Positions 51,296-63,929 of a DNA stretch of 64,000 bases are shown here, in pieces; positions within the stretch are counted from its first letter, which is position 1; each line of letters begins with the position of its first letter. A program made the translations under genes and the position numbers. Under the pieces are notes generated by a model that made no database searches, was not told the origin of the DNA, and was given only the letters and a program-made list of their open reading frames with translations. The stretch comes from Psettodes erumei (taxonomy: Eukaryota > Chordata > Actinopteri > Pleuronectiformes > Psettodidae), in NCBI GenBank assembly GCA_016785225.1, contig JAFBJZ010000290.1, positions 62,001 through 126,000 on the forward strand, in the 5' to 3' direction.

Positions 51296-54200
51296 CTAAT
51301 CCTCTGACATGGCGTGCCACTTGGCAATCTGGCGACGTGGGTGGTCGCAGATCTCCCTCCAGTGCTCGCCAGGAGTGCCCGCCGCTGCCGTTCCCAGCAC
51401 GAGGCGGCCGAGGACAGTGTTTGGGCTGCGGGAGTTGCCGGTGTCTGAGTCCATCAGCAGCAGCTCCACACTGGTGTCCCTCAGGCCCTCGTTGGAGGGC
51501 AGGTCAAAGACAAAGAGCTCGTTGAAGACCGGGTTGGGGGAACACTTCTTCACATGTGTCTTCTTCTTGCACAGACGTTTCTTTCCGTGGTACATGTTCA
51601 CCTTGACATATGGATCTGGAGAAGAACAATGATACGAGCAGATGAAGAAAGTAAGGAGAGAAGAGGAAAAAGGCATGGTGAATATCCCTCCCTACACTGC
51701 TACACTGGTGGCAGAGTGGCATATAATTTCTAAGACAGATCAATACAGCGGTTGATAGAGCGGAAATGATGGATGTTAGAAATGTGGACAGAAGAGGGTG
51801 GCTGTGTAAACACTGTGTACTAACGCACTGTGTTAGTGAGCCGGGGGGGGGGGGGCTGTCATTTAATTGCACTCTATCACATCCTGATCAGATTACTTTA
51901 TTGTGGTGGTTGTGTCATTATTGCAATGATCACAGCATCCAACGTCATCTGAAGACAGGACGAGAGGGATGATTTCGCATCACTTTATTGTTACGTGTAG
52001 GAGGTGTGTGTATCTATGCATTTATGTTTGTCTGGGTAAGCAGTGCTCCACTGGGTAGCATTTCGAAAGTTTCAGGTAAAAGTATAATGAAAGTATCATG
52101 TACCTGTGGGTCCATTGTTTTCAGTCTTGGGCAGGTGACGAGCCTTGAGGACGACAACGGTCAGAGTGTTGGTGGTGGACTGGTAACACAGGGAGAGCAG
52201 TAACTCGCCTCGGCCCGAGGATTTCTGCGAAGAGACGAGGTAGGAGTGGAAAAAGTGAAAACTAGAGACCATTGACTGTCCAGGCACTCAAAACTGCAAA
52301 ACTGTGGCAACTGGCAAATCTATGTAATGATGTTGTGAAAAAAGATGCAGCATTACAGCAAATAGCATCAACGATGACAATTAAATGTCTACCAACTACA
52401 TAATCACACCTGCTTATGTGCTCTCATATCATAAGTAGCACAAAAGGTATCATCGAGACCCTCCCTAATCTGCTGTCAAGCTCTCGAGGTGTTGATGCTC
52501 ATCCACATCCACGTCTGCACCCCCACCAAAAAGAGGAGACGCCTCAGATGCTGTGATCACACCAAAAAGGATATCACGCCTCCGCTCATGGTTGCTATGG
52601 TAATGAGAAGTGGCACACTGACACGGATGACTTCTCGCCCTGACCCAGTGTTTTGGTCTCTAAAGACACAATGTATACTGCCAGTGTCTTTCAGTGTCAT
52701 TTAGATTTATTATAGTGAGAGCAATTGCCTATATTCTATTATTAATTGCCTATTCTATTATATTATGTTTAGTCCTCTTCATATTCTCATGTATAAAATC
52801 CATGCCATGCAGACAAAGAGGGCCACCGCTGTTAGCCAAGAACAATGCAGATGCCATATTGAGAACATAAAGCCGTAAATCATCTTAGAACACATCCCCC
52901 ACATCTTATACACATAAACGCCTAAAGATGTTAACACCAGACGTAGCAGTGATAAACTATCCCATCTTTTCATTCCGTTAAGTGTGCAAATATGAACTCT
53001 GTCAATCTTTAGAATACAGTATTCTCCTCAATATTACAAAAACAATACGTAAGCGCAGCTGTTACACAGCAACTTCACTGAAGAGGTCAAGCCTTTCTCC
53101 TTTGCAACTGTCAATCAAATTCAACAAAGAAACCCAAAAATAACCCACTGCAAACCACAGACTGTAAACCTAATTTTCCACTAACAGCACAAAAACAGAT
53201 TAAGCCAGTACGGACTCGTCCCAGCAGCTGAGGTTTATGAACTATGTCCCTGCTGGTACCCAAAATTAGCAATGAATTGGAAAAATTTTGGTCAGGCTCA
53301 GTGTGGGGGAGAGCCAGCCGAACGCAGTTTAAGAAATATTGCCTTTTTGCTGATAAAAATACAGAGGGAGCTTTGCAGAAAGGGATTTTAGCCTTTTATT
53401 TTTCTCTGAATCCGATCCATGTTTCCCAGGACTTCTCTAAAGTACAATAATGTCTCAGATATCTTACAGTAATATCACAGTTTTCTCCTGGAAAGGTACA
53501 AATGTGCTCTGCAGTGCACAGAATCAGCTCTCATCTGTAATGACATTGATATCGTCTCACACTCCAACTGCTCATGTACAGCCAAACCATCTAGTACCAA
53601 TCAATAGAGTGCTGCTGTATACTACACCAGAGACCCATGAAAGGATGTAGATATCATCTTACAATCCATCTTTCAAATCCACCAGTACACGGGATGGAAT
53701 TCAGCCAATCCTGCTGCCATAATCCAGGTTCAGTCAAGGGTAATTAGAGGAAATATAGATATATTGTACATGTGGGGCCTTCATCTCACAGCAGCAATGA
53801 GACTACAGCACATGGCATTCCTTTAAAAAGGAAAAGCATCCTACTGGAAATGAGCTACAGTACATTTGTGGTCCTCACTGTTCACTGCCGAGAACAGCCA
53901 GTCAGGAGGAGAAGAATATTGACCACCAACCCACGGATCCATACTGGTGTGGTGTGGATATCACTCCATCTATTCAATATACTACTGGGAATGGACATGC
54001 CCATGTGAGCCTATTCCCTTTCAAATTGTTATGTCAAATCTGACTGTTAAATACAGCGATTACACATATTTCTAGGAATTCAGAAAAATCAGATGTTGGT
54101 AATTGGTGAGCTGGTATATTTTTAAAAAATGATAATGTAACAAATAAAAATGAAATACCAGCGGCTTTCAGTCGTCCAAACTCACAAACACTCCATTTAA

Positions 54201-57200
54201 GCAGAACCCCAGAACCAGTTTACAAATCCTTAATTGTGCAACCGCTACAGTTTCTCTGTCTCTGCCTGATGGATACACTTCCTATCTGCTTTCTTTTCTT
54301 ACCCAACTGAATATTTCAGCCTGGTTTCAAGAAATACAATATGTTGCATTTGCATAGATAATAAGTAAATTGCTTTAAGGATGATTTTGTTCTGGTTCAT
54401 ATTTGAATGGTTCAGGCACTTCAGCTTTAGTTTTATACATTTGGCCTTATTAAATAACTGCGCTGCTGCAGTGCTTTCAGAGACTGATGATGCAGACACA
54501 AAGGAAAAGATGAGTCACAGTTCGAACAATTTTAGTATTTGAAGTGATATCCTGGTCAGTTTAAGTGTTAATGGAGTTGTTGTGATGATAGTTGTCGCCT
54601 GCTGCAAAATCAATTACAAATTCCTGTGTGTATAGCTTAAAGTGAACTCATTGAAAGAAAACGCTAAAAAATGAGGGGGTATTCTTATCGAAACTATTAT
54701 GAAGTGAAGCAGAAAATGATTCAATTAGAAAAAAGAATTCAGAGGATTCACACTTCCCTATTTTCCCTTAATCTTACCTTGACATTCCTCTTGATGATCT
54801 CTCGGCTCATCAGGACACGTCCCTCTGACAAGTCGATCCCGGACAATGGTACGAGGGTCTCCCCAATGACCTCATCGCGGGAGAACCTATCGAAGCTGAG
54901 CACCATGAAGTGAAGGGCCAATTCAGACACTCGAGTCAGCGGGATCCCATAGAAGCTGAAGGTTTCATCAAAGGCGGGGTCCAGAGTCTTCCTCAGGACT
55001 CTGGTCTTTACCCGGTGCTTCTTCTCTGGCAGCAGTGTCAGCTTGATGTAGGGGTCAGAGGTCAGCGACTGTTCATCCGTTGGGGTCAGGCCATGGGCTT
55101 CCTGGATCAAAAAGTCAACTCAATCAGTCAAGATCAGTGTGAAACCATCTTTATTTATATGCCAATCAAAAGCTGATCGTAAAGACAAACACACAGCTAG
55201 ACACATTACCTTGATATGGACAATGAATGCCTTCCTCTCTGGCTGGTACTCCAGGGAGAAGTGGAGAGTGCCTAACCCGCCCTCCCTCTCCTCTCCCTGC
55301 GGCTTGTCCACAGCTGGGGTGGGCGCCTGGCTGGAGAGGGTGCTAGACGGTGAAGGGAGGTCACGGCGGTCCATGACACCAGGTTGGGTGAACCCTGCAT
55401 GGGGAGAAGGCAGCTCCAGGTCTGGGGAGCTCCGCACCTTCTGGTGATGATGGTGAAACGGTTTGGTGGTGAAGTTGCCATTCAGATCCCGTTTCTCCAG
55501 ATCCAGATGCAGCGCAGGCCGGGCACCGTTTGGACTTGACGCCAGTTTACCGGTGCCAGTCGGACTCATGTTTGGCGCAACGTGGCAGTTCCCATTAACG
55601 TCAGTTTTGCTGGAGTCATTGGTTGTGGTGGCAGGTCCAGCAAACTTCTTCTTGCCACTGAGGCTCTCCGGGTAGATGTCGACTCCTTTGAGCATGTGCA
55701 CAAACTTGTAGGGAGGCGTCTTCTGGGACTTGGTGTTTTTACGCTGGCAACAGATCCACGCAAAGGCTGACGCAGTGAAGACGAGGCCAAAGACACTCAC
55801 CACGGCTACACCTACTGGCACTGCCACTGTAGAAGAGGACAGAGGGAGTACAGGGAGGGAGGAAGTGGGTTGGGGGAAGCGGAGGAAAAAAACCCCAACA
55901 ACTTTAATTGAACATCTAACAGTCAGCCATAAAATAGCTGCTGCTCAGGTTGCACAACCCAAACAGATTTTATTATTGTACTGAGTCCATTTTGTGTTTG
56001 TGACTGACGCAGGCTGAGATGAAAAACAACAATCAATCTGTTCAACCCTGATTAAGAATCATCGTTGATGTGTTCAAAATGCCAAACGTGGCTACGGTAT
56101 GTCAGCATCACAGCCGGCATGAGTGATCAACTGATGGGAAAACTACAAGACGTCAGTATGGGACTGGTTGATTTCTTGATGGCAGGTTTGTACAAATGGC
56201 TGAATGCAAAAAAGGAAAAACAATATTTTTTCCAATGTCAGTTTTTCTCCTCTCCGGTGTCATAACATTGAGCATCCACAAGGATTATAAGGATCATCAT
56301 CAGTCAATCTGTGGAAACAGGTTAGGGAAGATTTGACTGATGAATGTTTTTTTTTTTTTAAAGGAAACATCAGGAGCAGTTGATACAGAGAATATAATAA
56401 AAAAGCAGTGAAAAAATATTACAAAAGAACTGTTTTCCTTACCAAATCACAGACAGGGTGGTTACTCCATCCCATCGGCTAGTATGGCAAAACAGTCCAG
56501 AAATTTGTAGGCCATATGTTATAGTCATTTAAAGTCCGACTACTGGAGGAAGGAATTTAATTTTTTTCAAATCACATTTTTCTTTGAAAGGCAATGATGC
56601 TCACAGAGGACTCGTTCCTTTCAGGGGTCCCTCTGTCTCGTATAGTATCACTAAAACGTTAATGTGCAGTCATATTGCTAGGATATTTGCCCCTGAATGC
56701 TTCAGTTCTTTGTTTGCTGGCATTGAGCTATGACTCAACAGCAATCCCGCTACCTTCACCTGCAGTTTAATAGGTCTGCTTCAATGGATGAGGAGCATTT
56801 CCTGCAGTTAAGAGAGTTGGCTGAGTGGAAAAGCACCCAGGTTAACACCCATTGAAATACGGATGGTGGTGGGCGGGGGTTAGGGGGGTGGGGGGGTATT
56901 TCACCATCAGATAAACATTACCCTAACATTTTCATTTACATTTTTCCCTCACATAAAAAGCCTGGTTGCCTGGGTGAATCTGATGAATACATATACGTCG
57001 CATCATTCTAAAAACATTTCCGATCTGGATCCTCTCATTCAGACTCCCCCATGGGTGAAAAATAAGTAAGGTTTTTCAGTTCATGTCCATTTTAGATCAC
57101 AGTGTGTGTACAGGCTGCTTCCATGTCCTGGGTGGGTTGCTTTGTCAAAGCAACAACAGACAGGTGGACGTGGCAACGGGAGGGCGGTGAGGGAGCTGCA

Positions 57201-57578
57201 GAACCGAGAGGAAATCGAGAAAACAAATATGTGCTTCCCTGGCTTCTCCTGTGCTGTCGTAACACATGCTTGAATTCCAAATAATAAAAAAGATTCATTC
57301 AATTCATAACATAAAATATATCCCTCCCGCAACCCTCTGGTTATTTCTCCTTATAATTAACCATGCTGTTGAACTACGCAACATGGCAGACAATTCAAAT
57401 TATTGTTCAAATTAGCAAGTATCCACACAAAACTAACAGCGCCAAGACTTCTGAGATGAGTCACATGCAATGACTTCCGCCATCAACCTCACACACAAAC
57501 ACACCCGTGTTTTTTTTTTGTGGGTTCATTTTGTTGGGACTCACCCAGCTGAGCGTCGTCCTCCAGCACTGGAGCCAT
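51296..57578 (-). CDS. syt4: Synaptotagmin-4
   Basis: Five coding exons join in frame to 471 aa: 57578-57545, 55826-55210, 55101-54778, 52224-52104, 51615-51296. Syt4 is a vesicle membrane protein that modulates regulated exocytosis and dense-core vesicle trafficking. A short luminal N-terminus (MAPVLEDDAQL) leads to one transmembrane helix (VGVAVVSVFGLVFTASAFAW) and a cysteine pair (ICCQRK) suited to palmitoylation. A linker follows, then C2A (about 193-320) and C2B (about 326-465), ending RRQIAKWHAMSED. The C2A loop reads LSFDRFSRDE, with the serine that replaces a calcium-binding aspartate in SYT4/SYT11. KSSGRGELLLSLCYQSTTN and VYPYKFVHMLKG-like linker matches (here PPYKFVHMLKGVDIYPE) favour SYT4 over SYT11. 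Mammalian SYT4 is 425 aa; the excess sits in the Pro/Ser-rich linker encoded by exon 2. The intron at 55209-55102 is only 108 bp. Confidence 0.95.
51843..51855. repeat. Poly-G tract
   Basis: Thirteen consecutive G in the last syt4 intron region, a likely sequencing and length-polymorphism spot. Confidence 0.85.
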
Positions 57579-57960
57579 GGTCACTGTCCGGCGTGCTGAA
57601 AACTGTCCGGTCTGTTCTCAGGGACAAATATGTCAGAAATACCTCAGCTTTGATTGTGTTTAATAATGTAAAAGGGCTTGTATGGCTTCTATAATTCAAA
57701 TAAAGGGCCGCCTTGTTTTCCTGGAGAGGAGCACAGATGGATGGATGCTCTGTTCTCACACCGCTGCTGTTACTCTGTGAGGCGTGAGTGTTTCTCAGAG
57801 GCGGCAACACCCTGCTTCTTCTCTCTCTCTCCCTCTCTCTCTCTCTCCCCCCTCCCCTACCGGTAACGCTGAGCTCATCAGTGCTGACGCAGGCGTGACG
57901 GAGGCCGGCTGTGAAGTCAGGACCCCCGGTGAAGCAGCACAGCAGGGCTGCCAATTTCCC
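57579..57960 (-). promoter_or_regulatory. syt4 5'UTR / promoter region
   Basis: Sequence upstream of the syt4 ATG. It includes a CT-rich tract at about 57818-57850 and CpG-containing sequence around 57855-57920. No TATA box or start site could be fixed. Confidence 0.35.
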
Positions 57961-59120
57961 TGATTGATTGTTGGGGAATGGATGGTCGTAGACTGTAGCT
58001 CTCCTCTTCTGTGAGCCTGTTAGTAAGTGGGAATTTAGCTTTATAGTTTTAGGCTAAGATGCTTTCCTCTGATACAGATTGGTAGTCAGTTTACTATAGG
58101 GCCAATTTACTTAATACGTACACACTGTCCCATCAACTCTGTTGTTTAGTTTTAATATTGTACAGTATTTAGCTCTCATCCAAGGATATTTAAGTAGGCC
58201 TGTTAAATTCTCATTTCAAAAAAGCTTACAAAAAACTCACAAGTGCGTTCCAACATTGTAATATGAACGCAACTAAAAGCCAAGGAAGGGACAGAAAAGT
58301 ACAGGGGGTTTGAGGTTGTGTAAAGGCAAACAGGACTTTTTCAATAGTGAATAGTTTGGTCGCTTTTCATATTGCTCAATGAGTGTGTGGCCCAAGTCTT
58401 TCTAAATGTGTGTGAAGTGGGATATATATGCACTGTATCCAACTGTAATTATTATGCAAAGGTTTTTACATGTGCACATGATATTCTGGCCACTGTTATT
58501 ATTTTCATTCATGGGGCATTGTCTCTGACAGGTAATAAATACATGAACATACCCACACACTGACGCCTAGTAGCCATAGTGAAGAATGCATTTCCCTGAA
58601 AATAAAAAAGTCTACGACTTAAGCTACTGGAAAGTAAACACTGTGATGGGATACACACAAGAAAGCAAACACTTTAGACACTTGACAGTCGCAATGTGAC
58701 TTCCCTCTGTTTACTCAGTCAGCACCCGCAAACACTCCCACAAAGTACATTCTACTTAACTCTTTTATGGAGGATCCGAAATCAACATGATGTTTTTTTT
58801 ATGTTTTGTTTTTTTTTTGCTTTCTTAGTATGATGTGAAAATTTAAAATGTTTTCAAGATCAAAAATAATGGTCAAATACTGTAATGGCCATGCAAGGGC
58901 AAATACAATACAATACACACCAAAAAGAAAAAACATGATGGGAAATGTCAAAAGTTTTGAGTCGTGTTACTGCTAACTCTGACACATGCCACATTGTCCT
59001 TCACACCATTTTCTTCACTGATGAAAGGACATTGGGCTTCCAAAGCCACGCCCATACAAACCAGGGAGTAAAAAGATTCAGATGCAGTCCAACAACATTC
59101 TTATATAATGTGAAGGCTCT
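57960..59120. other. Intergenic interval, no gene seen
   Basis: AT-rich sequence between the divergently transcribed syt4 and sulfotransferase genes. There are T-runs near 58.79-58.82 kb and no exon-like sequence that I can support. Confidence 0.55.
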
Positions 59121-59139
59121 GAGGACACACAGAAGAGGA

Positions 59140-59217
59140 CGGGAGTGAAGATTTAGGACTTTTATTGTCGTTGAACAGTTACCTGCACAACGGGATTAGA
59201 CGAAAGTGAAAAAAACA
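59140..59217 (+). other. Possible non-coding first exon of the sulfotransferase
   Basis: A strong donor (aaaaacag then gtgagg, exon end at 59217) could splice to the acceptor ttgttacag just before 59700, which begins the ATG exon. The 5' limit is a guess. Confidence 0.35.
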
Positions 59218-59735
59218 GGTGAGGAAATATGATAATTAATAGATAGTGAAACATTAGATTTTATTTGTTATTGTATGGAATGGACTGAATGTAACATACA
59301 GTTAATTTCTGAACCTTAACTATTTTTGCTTTGATATTAGCCACAGCATTCACGTTACTCTTGATTACGAGGGTTCATCATCATAGATATAAATCATAGA
59401 TATAAAGAAATATTTTTTAATAGTTATAAATGTAGATTATATTAATGTTTGCCTAGTCTTGCTAAAAGACGGACAAACAGGTACATAAACGGTGATGAAA
59501 GATAACCATCTTGGCAGAGGTAAATATCAAAGAATTTCATAAATCTTGATCCTGTGCCTATTTACTTGTTTGGTATGTGATCAATGCATTTAAGATTTAT
59601 ATTTATATTCTATGTATCTTTTGTGACTATTAAAGTAGGGAAAAAATGAAAGAGATAGTCCTTAAACATGTTACAGTAAAAGTACTTTAATTGTTACAGG
59701 TTCATTATTGCAAGCCAACACACAGTGTTAACTCC

Positions 59736-61789
59736 ATGGCAGGGTACAAGAGACACCTGCTGGTCCTTGCATTGCTTGGAACCCTGTTTCTTATCACGTT
59801 CATATCCTCTGATCAGTGGGGCATGTCAAAAGACAAGACAGGTAAAATACACAATGATCAAAGGGTGTGCGTGTGTGTGTGCTTGAACTCCTTACTGTCC
59901 AGTTGTATGTCCTGCTCTTGTACAATCATGGGTGTGGTTTATTTGAATCTACAGTTAGGTTAAACTTATGAGGTAATGAGGAAATAGCCATTCATTTACA
60001 TTTAATGAATGTGGCACAGTTCATCTCTTCACCTCAGCAGGGCTTTGGAAAAGACAAATGTGTGGCCTTTGGCTGTTTTCCCTACCTCTGATCTCCAAAA
60101 GAGAAAAGCATCATAAAGCAGAATGAACTTTGCAGTCATGATGTTAGATAGCTGCAACATATATTCTCATTCTTCTTACCACAGCAGAGAGGATACAACA
60201 GCTACAGGATGGGAGAAAGCAGCTGCTAAATGAATTCTGCAATGGTGATAAAGAGGGATTTTCTGTGAGGAAGAAGAGTTTAGAAGACCTGAGTGAAGGA
60301 GAGCTGAGTTACTTCATGGCTGACGACACTCACGGCATCATCTACTGTTATGTTCCCAAGGTAACACATATGAACACACATGCACAGCTGAAGAACGTGC
60401 TCGGTTTACTCTCTCTGGAGGCAGGAACTAAAGTCTTTTATGGAGCATTTCAGATCTATGTAGCGCTTGATTCAATGAATTTGCATTTGGCCCCATCACA
60501 TACACATCCTGTTGTTTCAGAGCAAATCATCCAAATCAATATTCTGTGCTACTATCCAAAGAGCAACTTGGCCTGTTATTTACACAGCACCACCATCAGG
60601 TTTGCTACAACAGCCTAATGGCATTCCCATCATCCTCCCCGCTGTACTTTGAGTTTCGTGCTAATTAGCAAACGGTAACATACAAAACTAGGATGGCAGA
60701 TGTGCTAAAAATGATAGCATTTGGTGAGCATGTTAACATGCTAACGTTAGCATTTAGTTGAATGAACTGCTATGTCTGAGTCCAGTCTTACAGAGCTGCT
60801 CCGATGGCTGTAGAAACTTGGTCTTGTTCTTCTCCACAGGTGGCATGTACCAGCCTGAAGAGGGTTATGTACGTCCTAAACCAGAACAAGCCAAATATTG
60901 ACCCCGCATCCATATCTACAGATTTTATCCACAGCAAAACCTTACTCAATCTTCTGAACAGATTACCAGCAATTGAGAGGAAGGTCAGTCCATTCAGGGA
61001 CCACAGAGGTGTCCCAAAAATTGCAACCCACACCTGACTTGGTTTCTGACATTAGACCATCCCATTGCTGCCTGGTTCACTTACAACTGCTTTAGCTTGA
61101 CAGAGGATTCATTTGTACTTATTTGTTGACTATAGGCAAAGCTGAAGCACTACACCAAGTTCCTGTTTGTCCGGGACCCTTTCATCCGTCTTTTCTCTGC
61201 CTACCGAGACAAATTCATGAAGCACAATAGCTACTATTATCAAACTTACGCCCGAAGCATTCTACAACTCTATGGCAACATGTCTGATCCACCAAAGACG
61301 GCAGACGAGGCGTTTGTGTTGGGGGTGCGTCCATCCTTTTACAACTTTGTTCAGTACCTGCTGGACCAAGATAAAAAGAATCCACTGAACTTTGACGAAC
61401 ACTGGATGCAAATACACCGCTTGTGCCACCCCTGCCTCATAAAGTAAGTAACTTTTTTTCTAGCAGGTTTGAAGATATAGAAAGTCATGTCCTGTGTGTC
61501 GCTTCTGGATGTTTTATTGATCTGTAGACCCTTTCTTATTCTTCTCAGCTATGATTTCATTGGCCATCATGAGACTCTTCAGGACGATAGTGATTGGCTG
61601 CTGAAGTCCGTAAATCTGGAGGGTGAAATTATGATACCCCCTTCCAATGATAACATGACATCCCATGCTTTTCTGAAGGACATGTTCAGAGACGTGCCCC
61701 TTGAGGACAGGAGGAAGCTGTACAAGATCTATGAGTTGGACTTCAGGATGTTTGGCTACAGAAAGCCAGTTGAACTGCTGGACGATTGA
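59736..61789 (+). CDS. Carbohydrate sulfotransferase, CHST11/12 type
   Basis: Five coding exons join in frame to 324 aa: 59736-59841, 60185-60360, 60840-60983, 61136-61443, 61549-61789. The HNK1-ST/chondroitin-4-sulfotransferase family transfers sulfate from PAPS to GalNAc or related residues in the Golgi. The protein is type II: a short cytoplasmic end (MAGYKR), one signal anchor (HLLVLALLGTLFLITFI), a brief stem, then the enzyme domain. The 5'-phosphosulfate site is VPKVACTSLKRV (about 92-103). The 3'-phosphate site is VRDPFIRLFSAYRDKF (154-169). The family C-terminal block (EHWMQIHRLCHPC, YDFIGHHETLQDD, LYKIYELDFRMFGY) is nearest to CHST12. CHST12 itself is about 414 aa and single-exon in mammals, so this short, five-exon gene is probably a fish-specific relative. 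The start ATG lies 36 bases after an acceptor. The exact acceptor substrate is not predictable. Confidence 0.9.
60613..60830. repeat. Probable dispersed teleost repeat inside the sulfotransferase gene
   Basis: The intron before exon 3 carries gctaattagcaaac, overlapping palindromes GCATGTTAACATGC and GCTAACGTTAGC, then agagctgct-cgatggctgtagaaacttggtcttg. I recall this arrangement from a very common short fish repeat. The boundaries are approximate and the identification is from memory. Confidence 0.5.
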
Positions 61790-62240
61790 GATTAATTGAT
61801 AATTTGGACAACTTTATTGTTTATGTAGACTAGTCATGACAAGGGAAGGATAAAAAAAATCAGGTTATTGGGTTGTTTTTTTAAACACATGCCTCTCATG
61901 ATGATTAAGGCAACATACTGAAATACTCAAGATGCAATATGTACGTAACGTAATCACGGTCACGTAATCTGTCTGCTTTAAGAAAATGAGAGATAATGAT
62001 TTGATGTTCACGAAACTTGGCAGGAAATCACTGGTAGCAAACCACTGCAGATTTAATGAAGATCAAGAAAACAATGGCAAATGCATGTTTGCTAACTGTG
62101 ACGTCATTAGCAGCGCTCTCTTACAGGTCTTAAAGTAATTAAGTGTGATGGTGGACTTACCTTCCTTTGTCTATCAATCTATTACATTCATTTATTTATT
62201 CTATTACATTGCATGTGAATAAATCTCGAGGTATAATTTC
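61790..62240 (+). other. 3'UTR of the sulfotransferase
   Basis: AT-rich non-coding sequence follows the stop at 61787-61789. A canonical AATAAA at about 62217-62222 is a plausible transcript end. Nothing else was recognised. Confidence 0.4.
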
Positions 62241-62582
62241 TATGTATATGCTTTTCGATGCAGGTATGCATTTGTATGTTTTCAAATATACACACACACA
62301 CACTCATGTCGGCACAGCATCATCCACAAACAAGGTGCATCTTTATGCGTTATGAATTAGTTGACAGCTGGTTGTTATTATATTAATTAGGAATACAGTT
62401 TTCATCAAGAATCGCGACCATGTAAAGTTTAAGTAGTGTGGTCCAACCATGAAAATAATAATTAAAAGAACAACAAATATTAATATTATTAATATATAAA
62501 AATAATAGCCAGCAATAAATATAAATGCACCCCACCCCACCTTGCAGTATTCACGGGAGCAACCCAACAGTAGGTTACTCAC

Positions 62583-62628
62583 CCATGATGAATGTAATAT
62601 CCTGCAGTGGTCCAAAGTCAGTCTCCAT
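62583..62628 (-). CDS. Possible first coding exon of an unidentified gene
   Basis: On the minus strand an ATG opens METDFGPLQDITFIM and reaches a strong donor (ATGG then gtgagtaacc) after 46 nt. It lies beside a CpG-containing block (62.64-63.08 kb) that could be its promoter. I do not recognise the peptide and could not find the next exon, which should lie to the left, near or within the oppositely oriented sulfotransferase gene. It may be spurious. Confidence 0.3.
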
Positions 62629-62639
62629 AGTGACCTGGT

Positions 62640-63080
62640 CCTGGGGCGATGAAGAAATTGGGAAATAAATCCACTTCGTCGTCGTGCCGTTGATGATGGG
62701 AAACTGCTGGTCTCCCTCGGACACTCAGGTGCAACCGCGCTTATCCGGTCACGTGCTTACAATGTAGCGAAGCATTAGCAATGCTGCTAACTGCTAGCCG
62801 GGCGACAGGCCGGTATCTTAACAAGCAGATGCCAGCTCTCCACAGAACAGTATAATTGCTCAAAGGTTTTAGCCTTGCAACACTCGTCTTACCGACGAGT
62901 CGGGCTACTACAACATCTTCACGTTTTACATTTGACTTACTGCTGGAAATAACTGCACTTTCACTAATAAAGTGAAAAACACATATTCCTCTGCTGACCC
63001 GTAGAACCGCTCTCCGACTGTCCGATCGTCTGTCAAGCCACGTGTAGCGGGATGAACGCCTCAAAGAAGCTAGAGAAAAA
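62640..63080 (-). promoter_or_regulatory. CpG-containing putative promoter block
   Basis: Relatively GC/CpG-rich sequence (for example cgtcgtcgtgccgttg, cgcgcttatccggtcacgtg, actgtccgatcg) between AT-rich flanks, upstream of the putative minus-strand exon at 62583-62628. It includes E-box-like cacgtg motifs. Confidence 0.35.
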
Positions 63081-63815
63081 GTCACATGCTTAAAGTTACT
63101 GGAAGCTTTTTAAGGATAGTTTTCCTTTTCACCTGGAATCTTTCCTTGTAGTCTCCAGTAATAACCAGCTGGCATAAAAACCACAGCATTTACCTGTGTA
63201 CCAAGGGCTGATATTTTCTGCAATTGTGGCGAGGGAATGACAAATACTTAACTCACTGCTTTTTCGAACACAAGTTTGAAACATAAATTCTTTAACCCAT
63301 CCATCAGATTCACATGCTGTAAATAATGCAGAAATGGTGCAGCCTCCCTGATTGTGAACCTTACAAAGAAAAATGGTTCTTAATGGGCAAAGAGAGCACT
63401 GGGGGCTGCATCACAATCACATACTCCTCACTTTCGTCATTTATGATCAGCAATACACACATTGGACATGCAGGCAGCAGGACAGACATGGTTCATACCC
63501 ATTAAAGGTACTGAAAGTGCATGTGAATGAATCTCGAGGTGTAATTACTATGCATTTGTTTTCTGTGCAGACTGTCCAGACTTTCACCAGAGCACGAGGA
63601 TGGTGATACCAAATTAACGTCAACTTTTTTGGCTTTATTACAAAATGTCATGACAAAAAACAATATGATTTATGTTGAAATCCACATTCACAAAACAAGG
63701 TGACTGGCTCTGTGTGTGGTAAGTTTTTATCCTGCAAATTAATTCCACATCCTTTTCAAAACTATTTACCTTCTGTCTCAGTAATGGTGAATGCGTTTAG
63801 TGATCTGTGCAACAT

Positions 63816-63929
63816 TCAGTTTCTTCCTGTGCATTGTAGGTTTCCATCTTGAACCTTTGTCTTCTTGACCTCTGGTGCAATGTGGGCAGGAGCAGCCCCG
63901 TCATGGCGTCTGTAAGCCATCCAAAGGCT
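63816..63929 (-). CDS. Possible terminal exon of a gene entering from the right
   Basis: On the minus strand an acceptor-like site (actttgttgtag, exon start 63929) precedes 37 open codons. They begin SLWMAYRRHDGAAP and end QDGNLQCTGRN at a TGA (63818-63816). An AATAAA lies at about 63634-63639 minus, some 180 bases further on, as expected for a last exon. The peptide is not recognised and the frame is assumed. It could instead be chance. Confidence 0.3.
   Translation of the reverse strand, partial: SLWMAYRRHDGAAPAHIAPEVKKTKVQDGNLQCTGRN

Larger units (their letters stand above)
62209..63570. repeat. Two dispersed copies of a roughly 50-bp direct repeat
   Basis: 62210-62266 and 63520-63570 share gcatgtgaat-aatctcgaggt-taatt-ctatg-at and end in a gatgcag/tgtgcag pair, in the same orientation, 1.3 kb apart. 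No coding frame is conserved. Confidence 0.65.
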
